Positions 7,502 to 16,872 of a stretch of DNA of 64,000 nucleotides are shown here, piece by piece. Origin of the DNA: Streptomyces sp. NRRL WC-3605 (GTDB lineage Bacteria; Actinomycetota; Actinomycetes; Streptomycetales; Streptomycetaceae); the NCBI RefSeq assembly GCF_001509795.1, contig NZ_LLZN01000060.1, positions 23,119-87,118 on the forward strand, in the 5' to 3' direction. Under the pieces are notes generated by a model that worked only from the letters and a program-made list of their open reading frames with translations, ran no database searches and was not told the origin of the DNA. Position numbers and translations under genes: made by a program. Position 1 is the stretch's first letter; every line of letters begins with the position of its first letter.

Positions 7502-8686
7502 ATGCCCGCGTTCCTGTGCCCCCCGGCCGTGATCCACGGCGAACACACCGTGAAGACCAGCGAGATCGTGGCCGAGGTCCACGACCGGCATCCCGACGCC
7601 GCGTGGGCCCCGCGCGTCGAGGGCATCGCCGCCAGTACGGGAATCGAGGCGAGGGGCTGGATGCTGCCGCTCCAGTCCGCCGTGGCCCCCGGCCGGGGGA
7701 ACGGTCTCCCGGCCGCCGGCGCCGGCGCGGCCCGTGCCGCACTGGCCCGTGACGGGTTCACCCAGCAGGACGCGGACCGGGTGATCGCCGCCCTCGAGGC
7801 GATACCCGCGCCGCAGACCGTCCAGGAGCGCACCGCGCCCGCCTGGGAGGCCGTGCAGGCGTACGGCGAGCGCGCGGCGCGCGGCGCCCTCCAGAGCGCC
7901 GGGCTCGACGCCTCGGACGTCGACTGCGTGATCACCAGCAACTCCACCACCCCGGCCCTGCCGGGGCTGGACGTCTCCCTCGCCAACCGGCTCCCGCTGC
8001 GCGAGGACGTGCTGCTGCTCCCCGCCACCCAGTGGGCCTGCATCGCCGGGACCCGCTCGCTGGCCCTGGCCGCCGACCTCGTGGCCGCAGACCCCGACCG
8101 GGTGGTCCTCGTCGTGATCTCCGAGGCGCTGAGCACCACCTACCAGCCCGCCGACGACACCCTGGAGTCGCTGATCGTCCGGCTGCTGTTCGCGGACACG
8201 GCGGTCGCCGCCGTCGTCACCGGCCGCCCCCGGCCCGAGTCCGTCCTGCGGCTGGACTCCTCCTGGAACCACACCCTGCCCGGCACCCAGGACCTGCACC
8301 GCCTGGACACCCGCGCGGACGGCACCCACTTCGTGATGGACCGGCGCGGCCCGCGCGCCGTGCAGGAGACGGTCACCGCCATGTGGCAGTGGCTCCAGGA
8401 GCGCTACGGAGAGCACCCCGAGGCCTGGCACCCCGACGTGCTCCTCGCGCACCCCGGCGGGACCCGGGTGCTGGAGTACATGGAGCAGACGATGCCCGAG
8501 GCGTGGCCGTCCGGGCTGCTGGAGTACAGCCGGGACAGCTACACGAGCGGCAACCGCGGAGGCGCGGCCGTGTTCGACATCATGCGCCGGGCGCACGACG
8601 CCGGGCAGCCGGCGGGCAGCCGCGCGGTGCTGTACGCGGCGGCGCCCGGCCTCACGGCGACCGCCCTGGAAGGCGAGTGGCTCTAG
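7502..8686 (+). CDS. Type III polyketide synthase (chalcone/stilbene synthase family)
   Basis: A 394-residue chalcone-synthase-fold protein. The catalytic triad is visible at family spacing: Cys180 (QWACIAGTRSL), His317 (LAHPGGTRVLEY) and Asn351 (TSGNRGGAAVF). The usual C-terminal GFGPG loop is altered to AAAPGLTATAL. These enzymes extend an acyl starter with malonyl-CoA and cyclise the chain to resorcinols, pyrones or related phenolics. No methyltransferase, oxygenase or carrier gene is adjacent, so it is an orphan synthase and its product cannot be predicted. Start is the ATG after AGAGG (about 7490-7494). It converges on the SpoIIE gene with 13 bp between stops. Confidence 0.88.
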   Translation: MPAFLCPPAVIHGEHTVKTSEIVAEVHDRHPDAAWAPRVEGIAASTGIEARGWMLPLQSAVAPGRGNGLPAAGAGAARAALARDGFTQQDADRVIAALEAIPAPQTVQERTAPAWEAVQAYGERAARGALQSAGLDASDVDCVITSNSTTPALPGLDVSLANRLPLREDVLLLPATQWACIAGTRSLALAADLVAADPDRVVLVVISEALSTTYQPADDTLESLIVRLLFADTAVAAVVTGRPRPESVLRLDSSWNHTLPGTQDLHRLDTRADGTHFVMDRRGPRAVQETVTAMWQWLQERYGEHPEAWHPDVLLAHPGGTRVLEYMEQTMPEAWPSGLLEYSRDSYTSGNRGGAAVFDIMRRAHDAGQPAGSRAVLYAAAPGLTATALEGEWL

Positions 8687-8699
8687 GTCATCGCGCCTC

Positions 8700-10862
8700 T
8701 CACCGTCCGACCGACGCCCAGACCACCTTGCCGTCGTCGGTCCAGCGCACGCCCCACCGGGTGGTGAGCCCGTGCACGACGTGCAGACCGCGGCCGCTGT
8801 CCGCGAGGAGCTCCTTGCGGGCCAGCCGGGGCCTGCCGTTGCCGGTGTCGCCCACCTCGCACAGCAGCTGCCCGTGCCCGGTCCTGATCAGCCGAACCGT
8901 GAGGGGGCCGCGGGCGAAGCGGACCGCGTTGGCGACCAGCTCGCCGACCACCAGCAGCACGCTGTCCCGCGTGTCCTCCCTGGTCCCCCACCGCTCCAGC
9001 AGCCCGGTGACCAGCGCCCGCGCCCGGGCCGGCGCGTCGCCGCGGGCCGGCATCCGCCAGGTCGCCGTGTCCTCCTTGCGGTAGCCGATCATGCGGGCGA
9101 GCAGCAGGGTGACGTCGTCGCGCCGGTGCGGGGGCGCCAGCGAGGCGACGACCCGCCGCGCCGCCTGATCCAGCCGGTCCCACGGGTCCACGGCGGACAC
9201 CGCGTCGGACAGCCGGCCGATGCCCTCGTCGATCGACATCGCGGGATCCTCCACCAGGCCGTCGGTGTAGAGCGCGAGCATCGCACCGGGGGGCGCGGCG
9301 AACGTGTACACGTCGAACGGCTCGCGCAGCGCGAACTCGGCGCCCAGCCCGGGGTGCGGGCGCACCGCGACCGGGCCGGCGGTCCCGTCCGGGGGTACCA
9401 GGACCGGGGGCAGGTGCCCGGCGCTGGCCAGCTCCACCCGGTGGCTGACCGGGTCGTACACGGCGATGCAGCAGGTCGAGCCGAGGGCGCTGTAGCCGGC
9501 GGCCAGCCCGGACTCCGCGTCGTCCAGCAGGGACACCGTCTCGTCCAGGTGCTCCAGCACCTCGCCGGGCGCGAGCCCCGCGGACAGCAGCGCGCGGGCC
9601 TCCATGCTGAGCTGGCCCATGGTGGCGGCCGCTCCGAGGCCGTGCCCGACGACGTCCCCGACGACCATCGCGGTGCGGCCGTCGGGCAGCGGGAAGCTGT
9701 TGACCCAGTCCCCTCCGACGCCGGCGCTGTCCGGGGTGGCGGGCTGGTAGACGCTGGCGGTCTCGATGGTGTCGCCCGCGGACCGGGGCAGCAGGCGGCG
9801 CTGCAGGGCCAGGACCTGGGTGTGCTCGCGCTGGTGCTGACGGGCGAGGTCGACGTGGTGGGCGGTCCGGGCGACCAGTTCCCGCAGGTCGAACAGCTCG
9901 CTGTCCTCGAAGGGCCGGTCCGCGCGCCGCCACACCTCCGCCACGCCCAGGACGACGGGCGGCTCGCCGTCCAGCACCAGGGGCACGCACACCACACAGG
10001 CCGCCTGGTCGCCGGGGATCAGGGTCCGGGCGAGACGCGGGCTGCCGAGCACCCGTTCGATGGCCGCCCGGTCGGGCAGGACGACGGCCTGCGCGGGATC
10101 GTCGCGCCGGATCGCGTGGGACAGGAGGCGGCTCGCGTCGCCCGGCAGGTCGTCGCCGGGCGTGACATAGCCGTCGGGCCACGCCCGGTCCGGTACGAGG
10201 GCGGCGCGGCGCAGCCGGACGCGCCCCTGCGGGCGGCCGGCGACCACCTCGCCGGTCCACACGGCGAAGTCGAGGTCGATGGCGGCCACGTCGCCCCAGG
10301 CCAGCAGGGACTCCGCCAGCGACTGCGCGGTCTCGCCGATGTCCAGCGAGGTGCCGATCGCGGTCTCGGCGGCGTACAGGTGCAGCCGCCTCGCCATGGC
10401 GATCAGGGAGACCGTCAGGCCCTCCTGGGGCGGGGCGGCGGCCAGGATGCTCATGGAGACGACCAGCTCCGAGCCGTCGCGGCGCCGCAGCCGCTGCACC
10501 CGGGCGACATGCGGTTCACCGGTGTCGAGGACCTGCCGCAGCCTGCGGGTCACCGTGGGGACGTCCCCGGGCGGCAGGAGGTCGACGAAGGGGAGCCCGG
10601 GGACGGGTTCGATCCCTTCGAAGACGGGGGCCTCCAGGTTGAAGTCCGTGATCCTCAGGTCCCGGTCCAGGTTGACGGCGCCCAGTATCTGCTCCGGGCG
10701 TCCCCCGCCTCGCCGCGGCCGGTCGCGCTGCCGCGGTGTGTTCTCGCCGCGCGGCGTGCCGGTACCGGGCTCCTCGTCGTCCCCGTGCGGGATGTACTCC
10801 CCCAGTGCGCCGCTGACCATGTCGTACGGCGACGCAGACGACGGAGGAGGCGTGGAGTCCAT
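8700..10862 (-). CDS. PAS-GAF-SpoIIE phosphatase with C-terminal HATPase domain
   Basis: A 720-residue signalling protein. It has a PAS region (about 50-150), a GAF region (about 180-340) and a PP2C/SpoIIE serine phosphatase (about 360-560). The phosphatase metal motifs are VVGDVVGHGLGAA and ALYTDGLVED. A RsbW-like ATPase follows (about 600-718; VGELVANAVRFARG and DSGRGLHVVHGL). One chain thus carries both the phosphatase that activates anti-anti-sigma factors and a kinase-type domain. No SpoIIAA-like partner is encoded nearby. It is soluble by sequence. A start at codon 15 (MVSGALGEY) is possible. It is divergent from the GlxA-type gene. Confidence 0.9.
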   Translation of the reverse strand: MDSTPPPSSASPYDMVSGALGEYIPHGDDEEPGTGTPRGENTPRQRDRPRRGGGRPEQILGAVNLDRDLRITDFNLEAPVFEGIEPVPGLPFVDLLPPGDVPTVTRRLRQVLDTGEPHVARVQRLRRRDGSELVVSMSILAAAPPQEGLTVSLIAMARRLHLYAAETAIGTSLDIGETAQSLAESLLAWGDVAAIDLDFAVWTGEVVAGRPQGRVRLRRAALVPDRAWPDGYVTPGDDLPGDASRLLSHAIRRDDPAQAVVLPDRAAIERVLGSPRLARTLIPGDQAACVVCVPLVLDGEPPVVLGVAEVWRRADRPFEDSELFDLRELVARTAHHVDLARQHQREHTQVLALQRRLLPRSAGDTIETASVYQPATPDSAGVGGDWVNSFPLPDGRTAMVVGDVVGHGLGAAATMGQLSMEARALLSAGLAPGEVLEHLDETVSLLDDAESGLAAGYSALGSTCCIAVYDPVSHRVELASAGHLPPVLVPPDGTAGPVAVRPHPGLGAEFALREPFDVYTFAAPPGAMLALYTDGLVEDPAMSIDEGIGRLSDAVSAVDPWDRLDQAARRVVASLAPPHRRDDVTLLLARMIGYRKEDTATWRMPARGDAPARARALVTGLLERWGTREDTRDSVLLVVGELVANAVRFARGPLTVRLIRTGHGQLLCEVGDTGNGRPRLARKELLADSGRGLHVVHGLTTRWGVRWTDDGKVVWASVGR

Positions 10863-11079
10863 GCGGTTCTCTCAGCTCGCTCGCCGGCCACGGCACACCG
10901 CCGGGGCCGTACCGGAACCAGGGTGACGGGATCCCGAGATCTCTGGCCGCACACCTCATTGAATAACACCCGGCTCGGCTTCGCCCACAGCAGCGGGCCG
11001 GAGAGCGGTCACGCGGAGTGACGGGCGGGGTGACGGACGGCGGAGGCGCCGGGGACGCCGGCCAGGTCCGGGGCCTCCG

Positions 11080-11085
11080 TATCCT
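11080..11085 (+). promoter_or_regulatory. -10-like hexamer of a probable leaderless GlxA-type gene
   Basis: TATCCT ends 7 nt before the GTG at 11093, the spacing seen when transcription starts on the start codon. No ribosome site is present in front of this GTG. No convincing -35 box is visible. Confidence 0.35.
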
Positions 11086-11092
11086 CGTCCCC

Positions 11093-12049
11093 GTGTCACT
11101 CCCCCGTCTGCACCGTGTCGCCGTCCTCGTCAGCGAGGGCGCCAAACCGCTCGACGTCGGCATTCCCGCGCAGGTCTTCACGACCCGGGCGAGCATGCCG
11201 TACGAGGTGCGCGTGTGCGGGGCGACGCCCGGTCTCGTGACCGGCGGGGACGGGCTGTCGTACGCGGTCGCCCACGGCCTGGACGCGCTCGCCTGGGCGG
11301 ACATCGTCTTCGTGCCGGGCTACCGGCATCCGGACCGCGACGACCCGCCCCGGCCGGTCGTCGACGCGCTGATCGAGGCGCACGCCCGGGGCGCGCGGCT
11401 CGCCGCCATCTCCACCGGTGCCTTCACGCTCGCCGCCACCGGCCTGCTCGACGGGCGGCGCGCCACGACGCACTGGCACTACACCCGGGCCCTCGCCGCC
11501 CGGCATCCGCAGATCCAGGTCGACGAGAACGTCCTGTTCGTCGACGAGGGCAGCGTGCTGACCTCGGCCGGTGCCGCATCTGGTATCGACCTGTGCCTGC
11601 ACATCCTGCGCGGCGACCTCGGGGTGGCCGCCTCCAACCACGCGGCCCGCCGGCTGGTGGCGGCCCCGTACCGCAGCGGCGGGCAGGCCCAGTACGTCCC
11701 GCGCAGTGTGCCGGAGCCGCTGGGCGAGCGGTTCGGCGCCACCCGGGAGTGGGCGCTGCGCCGGCTCGGGGAGCCGTTGACCCTCGACGTCCTGGCGCGG
11801 CAGGCGGGGGTGTCGGCACGCACGTTCTCCCGGAGGTTCGTGGAGGAGACCGGCTACACGCCCATGCAGTGGGTGATGCGGGCCCGGATCGATCTGGCCC
11901 GTGAGCTGCTGGAACGGTCGCAGCGCAGTGTCGAGCAGATCGCCGCCGACGTCGGGCTCGGCACCGGCGCGAATCTGCGGCTGCACTTCCAGCGCATCCT
12001 CGGCACGACGCCGAGCGACTACCGGCGCACGTTCACGCAGGGCGAGTGA
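11093..12049 (+). CDS. GlxA-family transcriptional regulator (DJ-1/PfpI plus AraC HTH)
   Basis: A 318-residue protein. Residues 5-185 form a DJ-1/PfpI-like domain (VAVLVSEGAKPLDVGIPAQV; ISTGAFTLAATGLLDGRRAT). The nucleophile-elbow cysteine of true DJ-1 enzymes is Ser here, so this half is probably a sensor. Residues 220-315 are an AraC HTH_18 DNA-binding domain (PLTLDVLARQAGVSARTFSR; QIAADVGLGTGANLRLHFQ). The chosen GTG fits the family's N-terminus; an earlier in-frame GTG at 11018 would add 25 residues of low-complexity sequence. The target is unknown; GAPDH lies 111 bp downstream. Confidence 0.88.
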   Translation: MSLPRLHRVAVLVSEGAKPLDVGIPAQVFTTRASMPYEVRVCGATPGLVTGGDGLSYAVAHGLDALAWADIVFVPGYRHPDRDDPPRPVVDALIEAHARGARLAAISTGAFTLAATGLLDGRRATTHWHYTRALAARHPQIQVDENVLFVDEGSVLTSAGAASGIDLCLHILRGDLGVAASNHAARRLVAAPYRSGGQAQYVPRSVPEPLGERFGATREWALRRLGEPLTLDVLARQAGVSARTFSRRFVEETGYTPMQWVMRARIDLARELLERSQRSVEQIAADVGLGTGANLRLHFQRILGTTPSDYRRTFTQGE

Positions 12050-12160
12050 GGCGTCCCGGCCCCGCTGGCGGGATCCTTGCGAACCGTGGCGGTCGCGCCA
12101 CTGTCCGCCGGGGGCGGCGCGCGCGAGCCTGGGTGGTGGCAACAGGAAGGGACACCACTC

Positions 12161-13159
12161 ATGACTCGCATCGCCATCAACGGTTTCGGCCGCATCGGAC
12201 GCAACGTGCTGCGCGCCCTGCTGGAGCGCGACAGCGCCCTCGAGATCGTCGCCGTCAACGACCTGACGGAGCCCGCGACGCTCGCCCGGCTGCTGGCGTT
12301 CGACAGCACGGCCGGCCGCCTCGGGCGCCCGGTGACGGTCGACGGGGACACCCTCGTGGTCGACGGGCGGCGCATCAAGGTCCTGGCCGAGCGTGAGCCG
12401 GCGCAGCTGCCCTGGGCCGAGCTGGGCGTGGACATCGTGCTGGAGGCCACCGGCCGGTTCACCTCGGCGAAGGCCGCCCGCGCGCACCTGGACGCCGGAG
12501 CCCGCAAGGTGCTGGTGAGCGCGCCGTCGGACGGCGCGGACGTCACCCTCGCCTACGGCGTCAACTCCGACTCCTACGACCCGGACCTGCACACCATCGT
12601 CTCGAACGCCTCGTGCACCACGAACGCGCTCGCGCCGCTGGCCAAGGTGCTGCACGACCTCGCCGGGATCGAGCACGGCTTCATGACGACCGTGCACGCC
12701 TACACCCAGGAGCAGAACCTCCAGGACGGCCCGCACCGCGACGCCCGGCGTGCCCGCGCCGCCGGTGTCAACATCGTCCCGACGACGACCGGCGCGGCCA
12801 AGGCGATCGGCCTGGTCCTGCCCGACCTCGACGGCAAGCTGTCCGGCGACTCGATCCGGGTGCCGGTACCGGTGGGCTCCATCGTCGAGCTGAACACGAC
12901 GGTCGCGCGGGACGTGACCCGCGAGGACGTGCTCGCCGCCTACCGCGCCGCGGCCGAGGGGCCGCTCGCCGGCGTCCTGGAGTACTCCGAGGACCCGCTG
13001 GTGTCCTCCGACATCACCGGCAACCCCGCCTCCTCGATCTTCGACTCGGCCCTGACCCGCGTCGACGGCCGCCACATCAAGGTGGTCGCCTGGTACGACA
13101 ACGAGTGGGGCTTCTCCCACCGCGTGATCGACACGCTGGAACTGCTCGCCGCGCGCTGA
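12161..13159 (+). CDS. gap: Glyceraldehyde-3-phosphate dehydrogenase, type I
   Basis: A 332-residue GAPDH. The Rossmann start is MTRIAINGFGRIGRNVLRAL, the active-site motif is SNASCTTNALAP with Cys152 as nucleophile, and the C-terminal signature is WYDNEWGFSHRV. It oxidises glyceraldehyde 3-phosphate to 1,3-bisphosphoglycerate with NAD+ or NADP+. AGGAAGG lies about 9 nt before the ATG. It stands alone, without pgk or tpiA, so it is probably a second, conditionally used isozyme rather than the main glycolytic gene. A strong terminator follows. Confidence 0.93.
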   Translation: MTRIAINGFGRIGRNVLRALLERDSALEIVAVNDLTEPATLARLLAFDSTAGRLGRPVTVDGDTLVVDGRRIKVLAEREPAQLPWAELGVDIVLEATGRFTSAKAARAHLDAGARKVLVSAPSDGADVTLAYGVNSDSYDPDLHTIVSNASCTTNALAPLAKVLHDLAGIEHGFMTTVHAYTQEQNLQDGPHRDARRARAAGVNIVPTTTGAAKAIGLVLPDLDGKLSGDSIRVPVPVGSIVELNTTVARDVTREDVLAAYRAAAEGPLAGVLEYSEDPLVSSDITGNPASSIFDSALTRVDGRHIKVVAWYDNEWGFSHRVIDTLELLAAR

Positions 13160-13172
13160 GCGGTGACGGGAT

Positions 13173-13210
13173 GTGAAGCGCCGGGCGGAGGTGACCGCCC
13201 GGCGCTTCAC
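13173..13210 (+). terminator. Terminator after gap
   Basis: Perfect 16-bp arms (13173-13188 and 13195-13210) enclose a 6-nt loop. It also serves the convergent small gene ending at 13234. Confidence 0.88.
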
Positions 13211-13233
13211 GCGGCCCGGCCCGGTCCGGTCCG

Positions 13234-13530
13234 TCACAGACAGGACGGCGTGGCCGACGGCGCCGGCACTCCGCCTTCGGTGTGCCCGCGAACCTCCGCG
13301 CCGGGCGCGGGTGTCACGGGATCGTCCGACTCCTCCTCCAGCCCCAGCCGGTACCGCAGCAGGAGCAGGGCGGTGGTGTCGGCGACCGGGGCCAGGCGTT
13401 CCAGCAGGGTGCGGATGGCGGCGTCGTCCCCGGCCCGTACGGCCGTGACGATCCCGCTGATCAGGGTGCGCACGGGCTCGGGGACGGGGTGGCTGTCGTC
13501 GAAGGGGGAGAGCGCTGGTCTGCAGTCCAT
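13234..13530 (-). CDS. Conserved small protein of unknown function
   Basis: A 98-residue acidic protein beginning MDCRPALSPF. GGGAGG lies a few bases before the ATG at 13528-13530 and decides the start. The middle is helical in appearance (VRTLISGIVTAVRAGDDAAI; LLERLAPVADTTALLLLRYR), and the C-terminal 25 residues are low complexity. I recognise no family domain. It lies 89 bp after the second SpoIIE phosphatase on the same strand and could be co-transcribed with it. Confidence 0.6.
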   Translation of the reverse strand: MDCRPALSPFDDSHPVPEPVRTLISGIVTAVRAGDDAAIRTLLERLAPVADTTALLLLRYRLGLEEESDDPVTPAPGAEVRGHTEGGVPAPSATPSCL

Positions 13531-13619
13531 GCCTCCCTGTACCCGGTGCACACCGGCCTAGAGTCACTCGTTCGGGGGACTTCTCAACAGCAAGCTCCGG
13601 CACGGACTTTGAGGGGCCG

Positions 13620-15785
13620 TCAGCGGTCGGGTCGTACCAGGAGCAGCGCGATGTCGTCCGGGTTCGCCGCCGCCTGTCCGGCGTGTTCGAGCAGGGCGTC
13701 GGCCAGGGCGTCGAGGTCGTCGGGGGCAAAGGCGGCCAGACGGCCGGTGACGGCGGAGATGGCGTCGTCGATGTCGACGCCGGGCCGCTCGACGAGTCCG
13801 TCGGTGTAGAGGGCGAGGACGGCACCGGGCGGAAGGGGGACGTCCACGGTGGCGTAGTCGGCCTCCGGGGTGATGCCCAGCAGCAGTCCGGCGGGGGCGG
13901 ACACCGGTTCGGCCCGGCCGTCCGGGTGGCGCAGGAGGGCCGGCGGGTGTCCGGCGGTGGCGAGCTGTGCGGTGTGCCGGGCCAGGTCGAGGTGGACGAT
14001 GAGGCAGCTGACGAACAGGCCCGGGTTCAGGTCGGCCAGGAGCCGGTTGGTGCGGGCGAGGATGTCGCCGGGTGAGACCCCGGACGTGGCGTGCGCGTGG
14101 ACGGCGGTGCGGACCTGGCCCATGAGTGCGGCGGCCGTCGTGTTGTGCCCCTGGACGTCACCGATGGCGGCGATGGCGCTCGTCGGGGTGCGCCGGATCA
14201 GGTCGTAGAAGTCGCCGCCGATGTCCATGCCGTGGCTCGCGGGACGGTAGCGGGCGGCGGCGTCGAGCCCGGGGACGTCGCCCAGGCTGCGGGGCAGCAG
14301 GGCGTTCTGCAGGGTGTGGGCGACGCTGTGCTTGGCGTCGTAGAGCCGGGCGCGGTCGAGGGCCTGGGCGATCAGCCCGGCGAGCGAGGTGAGCAGCGCC
14401 CGCTCGGCGGGCGGGAAGGCGCGGGGCGCGTCGTAGGCCAGGACGAGGGAGCCGACGGGGCGGCCCGAGACGATCAGTGGCAGGAAGGCCCAGGAGACCA
14501 TGTCGTCCTGGTGCCGCGCCGGCGGATAGGCGCGCCGGAGGTCGTCGAAGCTCGGGAAGAAAGCGGCCGTTCCGGTGCTGACGGCGCGCACGGCGGGGGT
14601 GTCGGAGGTGAGGGACATCGTCTCGAAACGGGAGATCAGCTCACGTCCGAACCCCCGGTGACCCGCCATTCGCAGTCGGCCCCCCTGCAGGGTCTGCAGG
14701 GCCAGCGCCCTCGGGCCGAACGCCGGCACGATCTGGTCGGCGGCCAGTTCGACCACGTCCTTGACTCCGGCGGCCTCCCCGAGGGCGGCGGCGACATGGG
14801 TGAGGTGGTAGAGCGCCGCGGCACCGACGGGCTCGGCGGGATGGGGGGCCGCCACCGTGGCGTGGGGGCTGTCGGCCGCCTCGTCGGCGGGGGCGATGTG
14901 GACGCTGATGCCGGTCTCGTCGGGGTGGAGCCTGAACTCCAGCCGGGTGTCGGGCGGGCGCGTCGCCGTGAACGTGGTGGACCGGCGGGTGACCACCGCC
15001 GCCCGGTAGCGGTCCTCGAAGAGCGGGTCGTGCAGCCAGAGCAGCACCTCCCAGGGCCGTTTGCCCAGGAGCGCGGCGGCACCGGCCCCGACCATGTCGG
15101 CGCCGGCCGCGTTGATGTACGTGAGCCGCCCGTCGAGGTCGAGCGCGCAGCAGCCGAGGGGCAGGCGTTCGGCGAAGGCGAGGGCCGCCATCGCGTGCCG
15201 GGGGTCGGCGTCCTGCCCGTGGGGCGCGACCACCAGGTGTGGTTCGTCGGGGATCTCGGGGAGATGGCCGCTGTCGGCGGCGCGGCGCAGGAACCCGGCC
15301 GCACGGGCGCATCCGGTGGTGATCGCCTCGCGCTCGGCGGCACTGAGCTGCGGCGGGTGCCACACGGGCCACAGCAGCACCACACCACCCCAGACGGGGC
15401 CGCCGTCGGTGATCGGGGCGGCGGCGAGCATGAAGTCGTAGGGCAGGACGATCCCGAGCCGCGGGTAGCGGCGGGCGGTCTCCTCCTGGCTGCCCAGCCA
15501 GATCAGCCGGCGGTCGCGGATGGCGTCGACCACGGGGATCGCCGTGTCCATCGGGATCCTCGCCCAGGGCGCCGCGATGCGGTGCGACACCCCGGAGACC
15601 AGGGCCAGGCGCAGCAGCCGGTCCCCCGGCGTCAGCACGTACGCCATTCCCACCGACGCCCCGGTGTTCCGGACCAGGTCGGCCAGCAGGGAGTCGGGCA
15701 GTTCGGCCTCGGGACCGGAACCGCCGTCCGTCACGTCCCGCACGGCCTCACCCGGTCCGCGCGCCGCGCCGCACCCGCCGGGCAC
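13620..15785 (-). CDS. GAF-PAS-GAF-SpoIIE protein phosphatase
   Basis: A 721-residue regulator with an N-terminal GAF-like sensor (about 30-165), a PAS segment (about 200-300; LPLGCCALDLDGRLTYINAA), a second GAF (about 320-470) and a PP2C/SpoIIE phosphatase (about 490-720). Metal motifs are AAIGDVQGHNTTAA and ALYTDGLVERPGVD; the usual second Gly of GDVxGxG is Asn here. It should dephosphorylate an anti-anti-sigma factor in response to a bound ligand or redox signal. A GTG start about 15 codons in is plausible, so the N-terminus is uncertain. Confidence 0.88.
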   Translation of the reverse strand: MPGGCGAARGPGEAVRDVTDGGSGPEAELPDSLLADLVRNTGASVGMAYVLTPGDRLLRLALVSGVSHRIAAPWARIPMDTAIPVVDAIRDRRLIWLGSQEETARRYPRLGIVLPYDFMLAAAPITDGGPVWGGVVLLWPVWHPPQLSAAEREAITTGCARAAGFLRRAADSGHLPEIPDEPHLVVAPHGQDADPRHAMAALAFAERLPLGCCALDLDGRLTYINAAGADMVGAGAAALLGKRPWEVLLWLHDPLFEDRYRAAVVTRRSTTFTATRPPDTRLEFRLHPDETGISVHIAPADEAADSPHATVAAPHPAEPVGAAALYHLTHVAAALGEAAGVKDVVELAADQIVPAFGPRALALQTLQGGRLRMAGHRGFGRELISRFETMSLTSDTPAVRAVSTGTAAFFPSFDDLRRAYPPARHQDDMVSWAFLPLIVSGRPVGSLVLAYDAPRAFPPAERALLTSLAGLIAQALDRARLYDAKHSVAHTLQNALLPRSLGDVPGLDAAARYRPASHGMDIGGDFYDLIRRTPTSAIAAIGDVQGHNTTAAALMGQVRTAVHAHATSGVSPGDILARTNRLLADLNPGLFVSCLIVHLDLARHTAQLATAGHPPALLRHPDGRAEPVSAPAGLLLGITPEADYATVDVPLPPGAVLALYTDGLVERPGVDIDDAISAVTGRLAAFAPDDLDALADALLEHAGQAAANPDDIALLLVRPDR

Positions 15786-16193
15786 GGGTCACCGCCCGAC
15801 GGCCCACCGGCCGCCGGCGCCCGCCTGTACGCGGACCGTCCACTGCGGAGGGCCACCCACCGCACCGACCGCGGCCCAGCACGTCACCCATATGCGGACA
15901 GTACGCCCACGGACGGTCGACGGCACCCCGACCGCCTCCGGGCCGTCGCCGCCCGCCGTTGCGCGGGCGACCGGACGGGTGAGGCGTCCGGGGCGGGCGG
16001 CGTTTCGGGGTGCGGGTTCACCCTCGACGGCGCACCGTCGAGCGGGTGACGGTTCGGCCCGTGGCCGGAACCGGGCGTCCGCCGGTGCTCAGAGGTGAGC
16101 GACGGCTGCCGGCCCCCGATGCTCCGGAATAGGCCTCCGGGAGGGCGGGTTGGTGCCGTGAGTAAGGGAACAACGTGCGATGGAAGGCATGTC
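15786..16193. other. Intergenic region between divergent SpoIIE and F420-type genes
   Basis: About 400 bp without a convincing gene. A perfect 8-bp stem with a CGCA loop lies at 16023-16042 (CTCGACGG/CCGTCGAG), and its flanks extend the pairing imperfectly. CCGGA-ATAGGCC-TCCGG lies at about 16124-16140. These could be operators for the two divergent genes. Confidence 0.4.
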
Positions 16194-16856
16194 ATGAAGA
16201 TCGGCATCATCGGCGCCGGCAACATCGGCGGCAACCTCACGCGTCGCCTCACCGCGCTCGGGCATGACGTCGCGGTCGCCAACTCCCGTGGCCCCGAGAC
16301 CTTGAAGGACCTTGCCAAGGAGACCGGGGCCACTCCCGTGCCGGCGACGGAGGCGGCTCAGGGCGCCGACATCGTCGTCGTCACCGTCCCGCTCAGGTCG
16401 GTCCCGGAGCTGCCCTCCGGCCTGCTGGACGGGGCGGCCGAGGACGCGGCGGTCATCGACACCGGCAACTACTACCCGCAGCAGCGTGACGGGCGGATCG
16501 CCGGGATCGAGGACGACGGCCTCACGGAGAGCCGCTGGACCGAGCGTCACCTCGGGCACCCCGTGATCAAGGCGTTCAACGGCACCTACGCCCAGGACCT
16601 CCTCGACCGCGCCCGGCCCGAGGGCGCCCCCGACCGGATGGCGCTGCCCGTGGCGGGCGACGACGAGGCGGCGAAGCGCAAGGTGCTGGCGCTGATCGAG
16701 GAGCTGGGCTTCGACGCCGTCGACGCGGGCGGTCTGGACGACTCCTGGCGCCAGCAGCCCGGCACCCCGGTCTACGGCCTGCGGGGCGGCGTCAAGGAGG
16801 TGGAGGACGCCCTGGCGGCGGCCTCGCCGGAGCGGCAGCCGGACTTCCGCGGCTGA
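16194..16856 (+). CDS. NADPH-dependent F420 reductase-like / NAD(P)-binding oxidoreductase
   Basis: A 220-residue protein with an N-terminal Rossmann fold (MKIGIIGAGNIGGNLTRRLT; VAVANSRGPETL). It is of the F420-dependent NADP oxidoreductase/DUF1932-like type, and the later block HPVIKAFNGTYAQDL is characteristic of the family. It probably moves hydride between NADP(H) and a flavin or deazaflavin cofactor; many homologues have no proven substrate. Start is the ATG at 16194; a nearby ATG at 16180 is in another frame. It converges on the SRPBCC gene. Confidence 0.85.
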   Translation: MKIGIIGAGNIGGNLTRRLTALGHDVAVANSRGPETLKDLAKETGATPVPATEAAQGADIVVVTVPLRSVPELPSGLLDGAAEDAAVIDTGNYYPQQRDGRIAGIEDDGLTESRWTERHLGHPVIKAFNGTYAQDLLDRARPEGAPDRMALPVAGDDEAAKRKVLALIEELGFDAVDAGGLDDSWRQQPGTPVYGLRGGVKEVEDALAAASPERQPDFRG

Positions 16857-16872
16857 GGCTCCGGCGTTCCCG

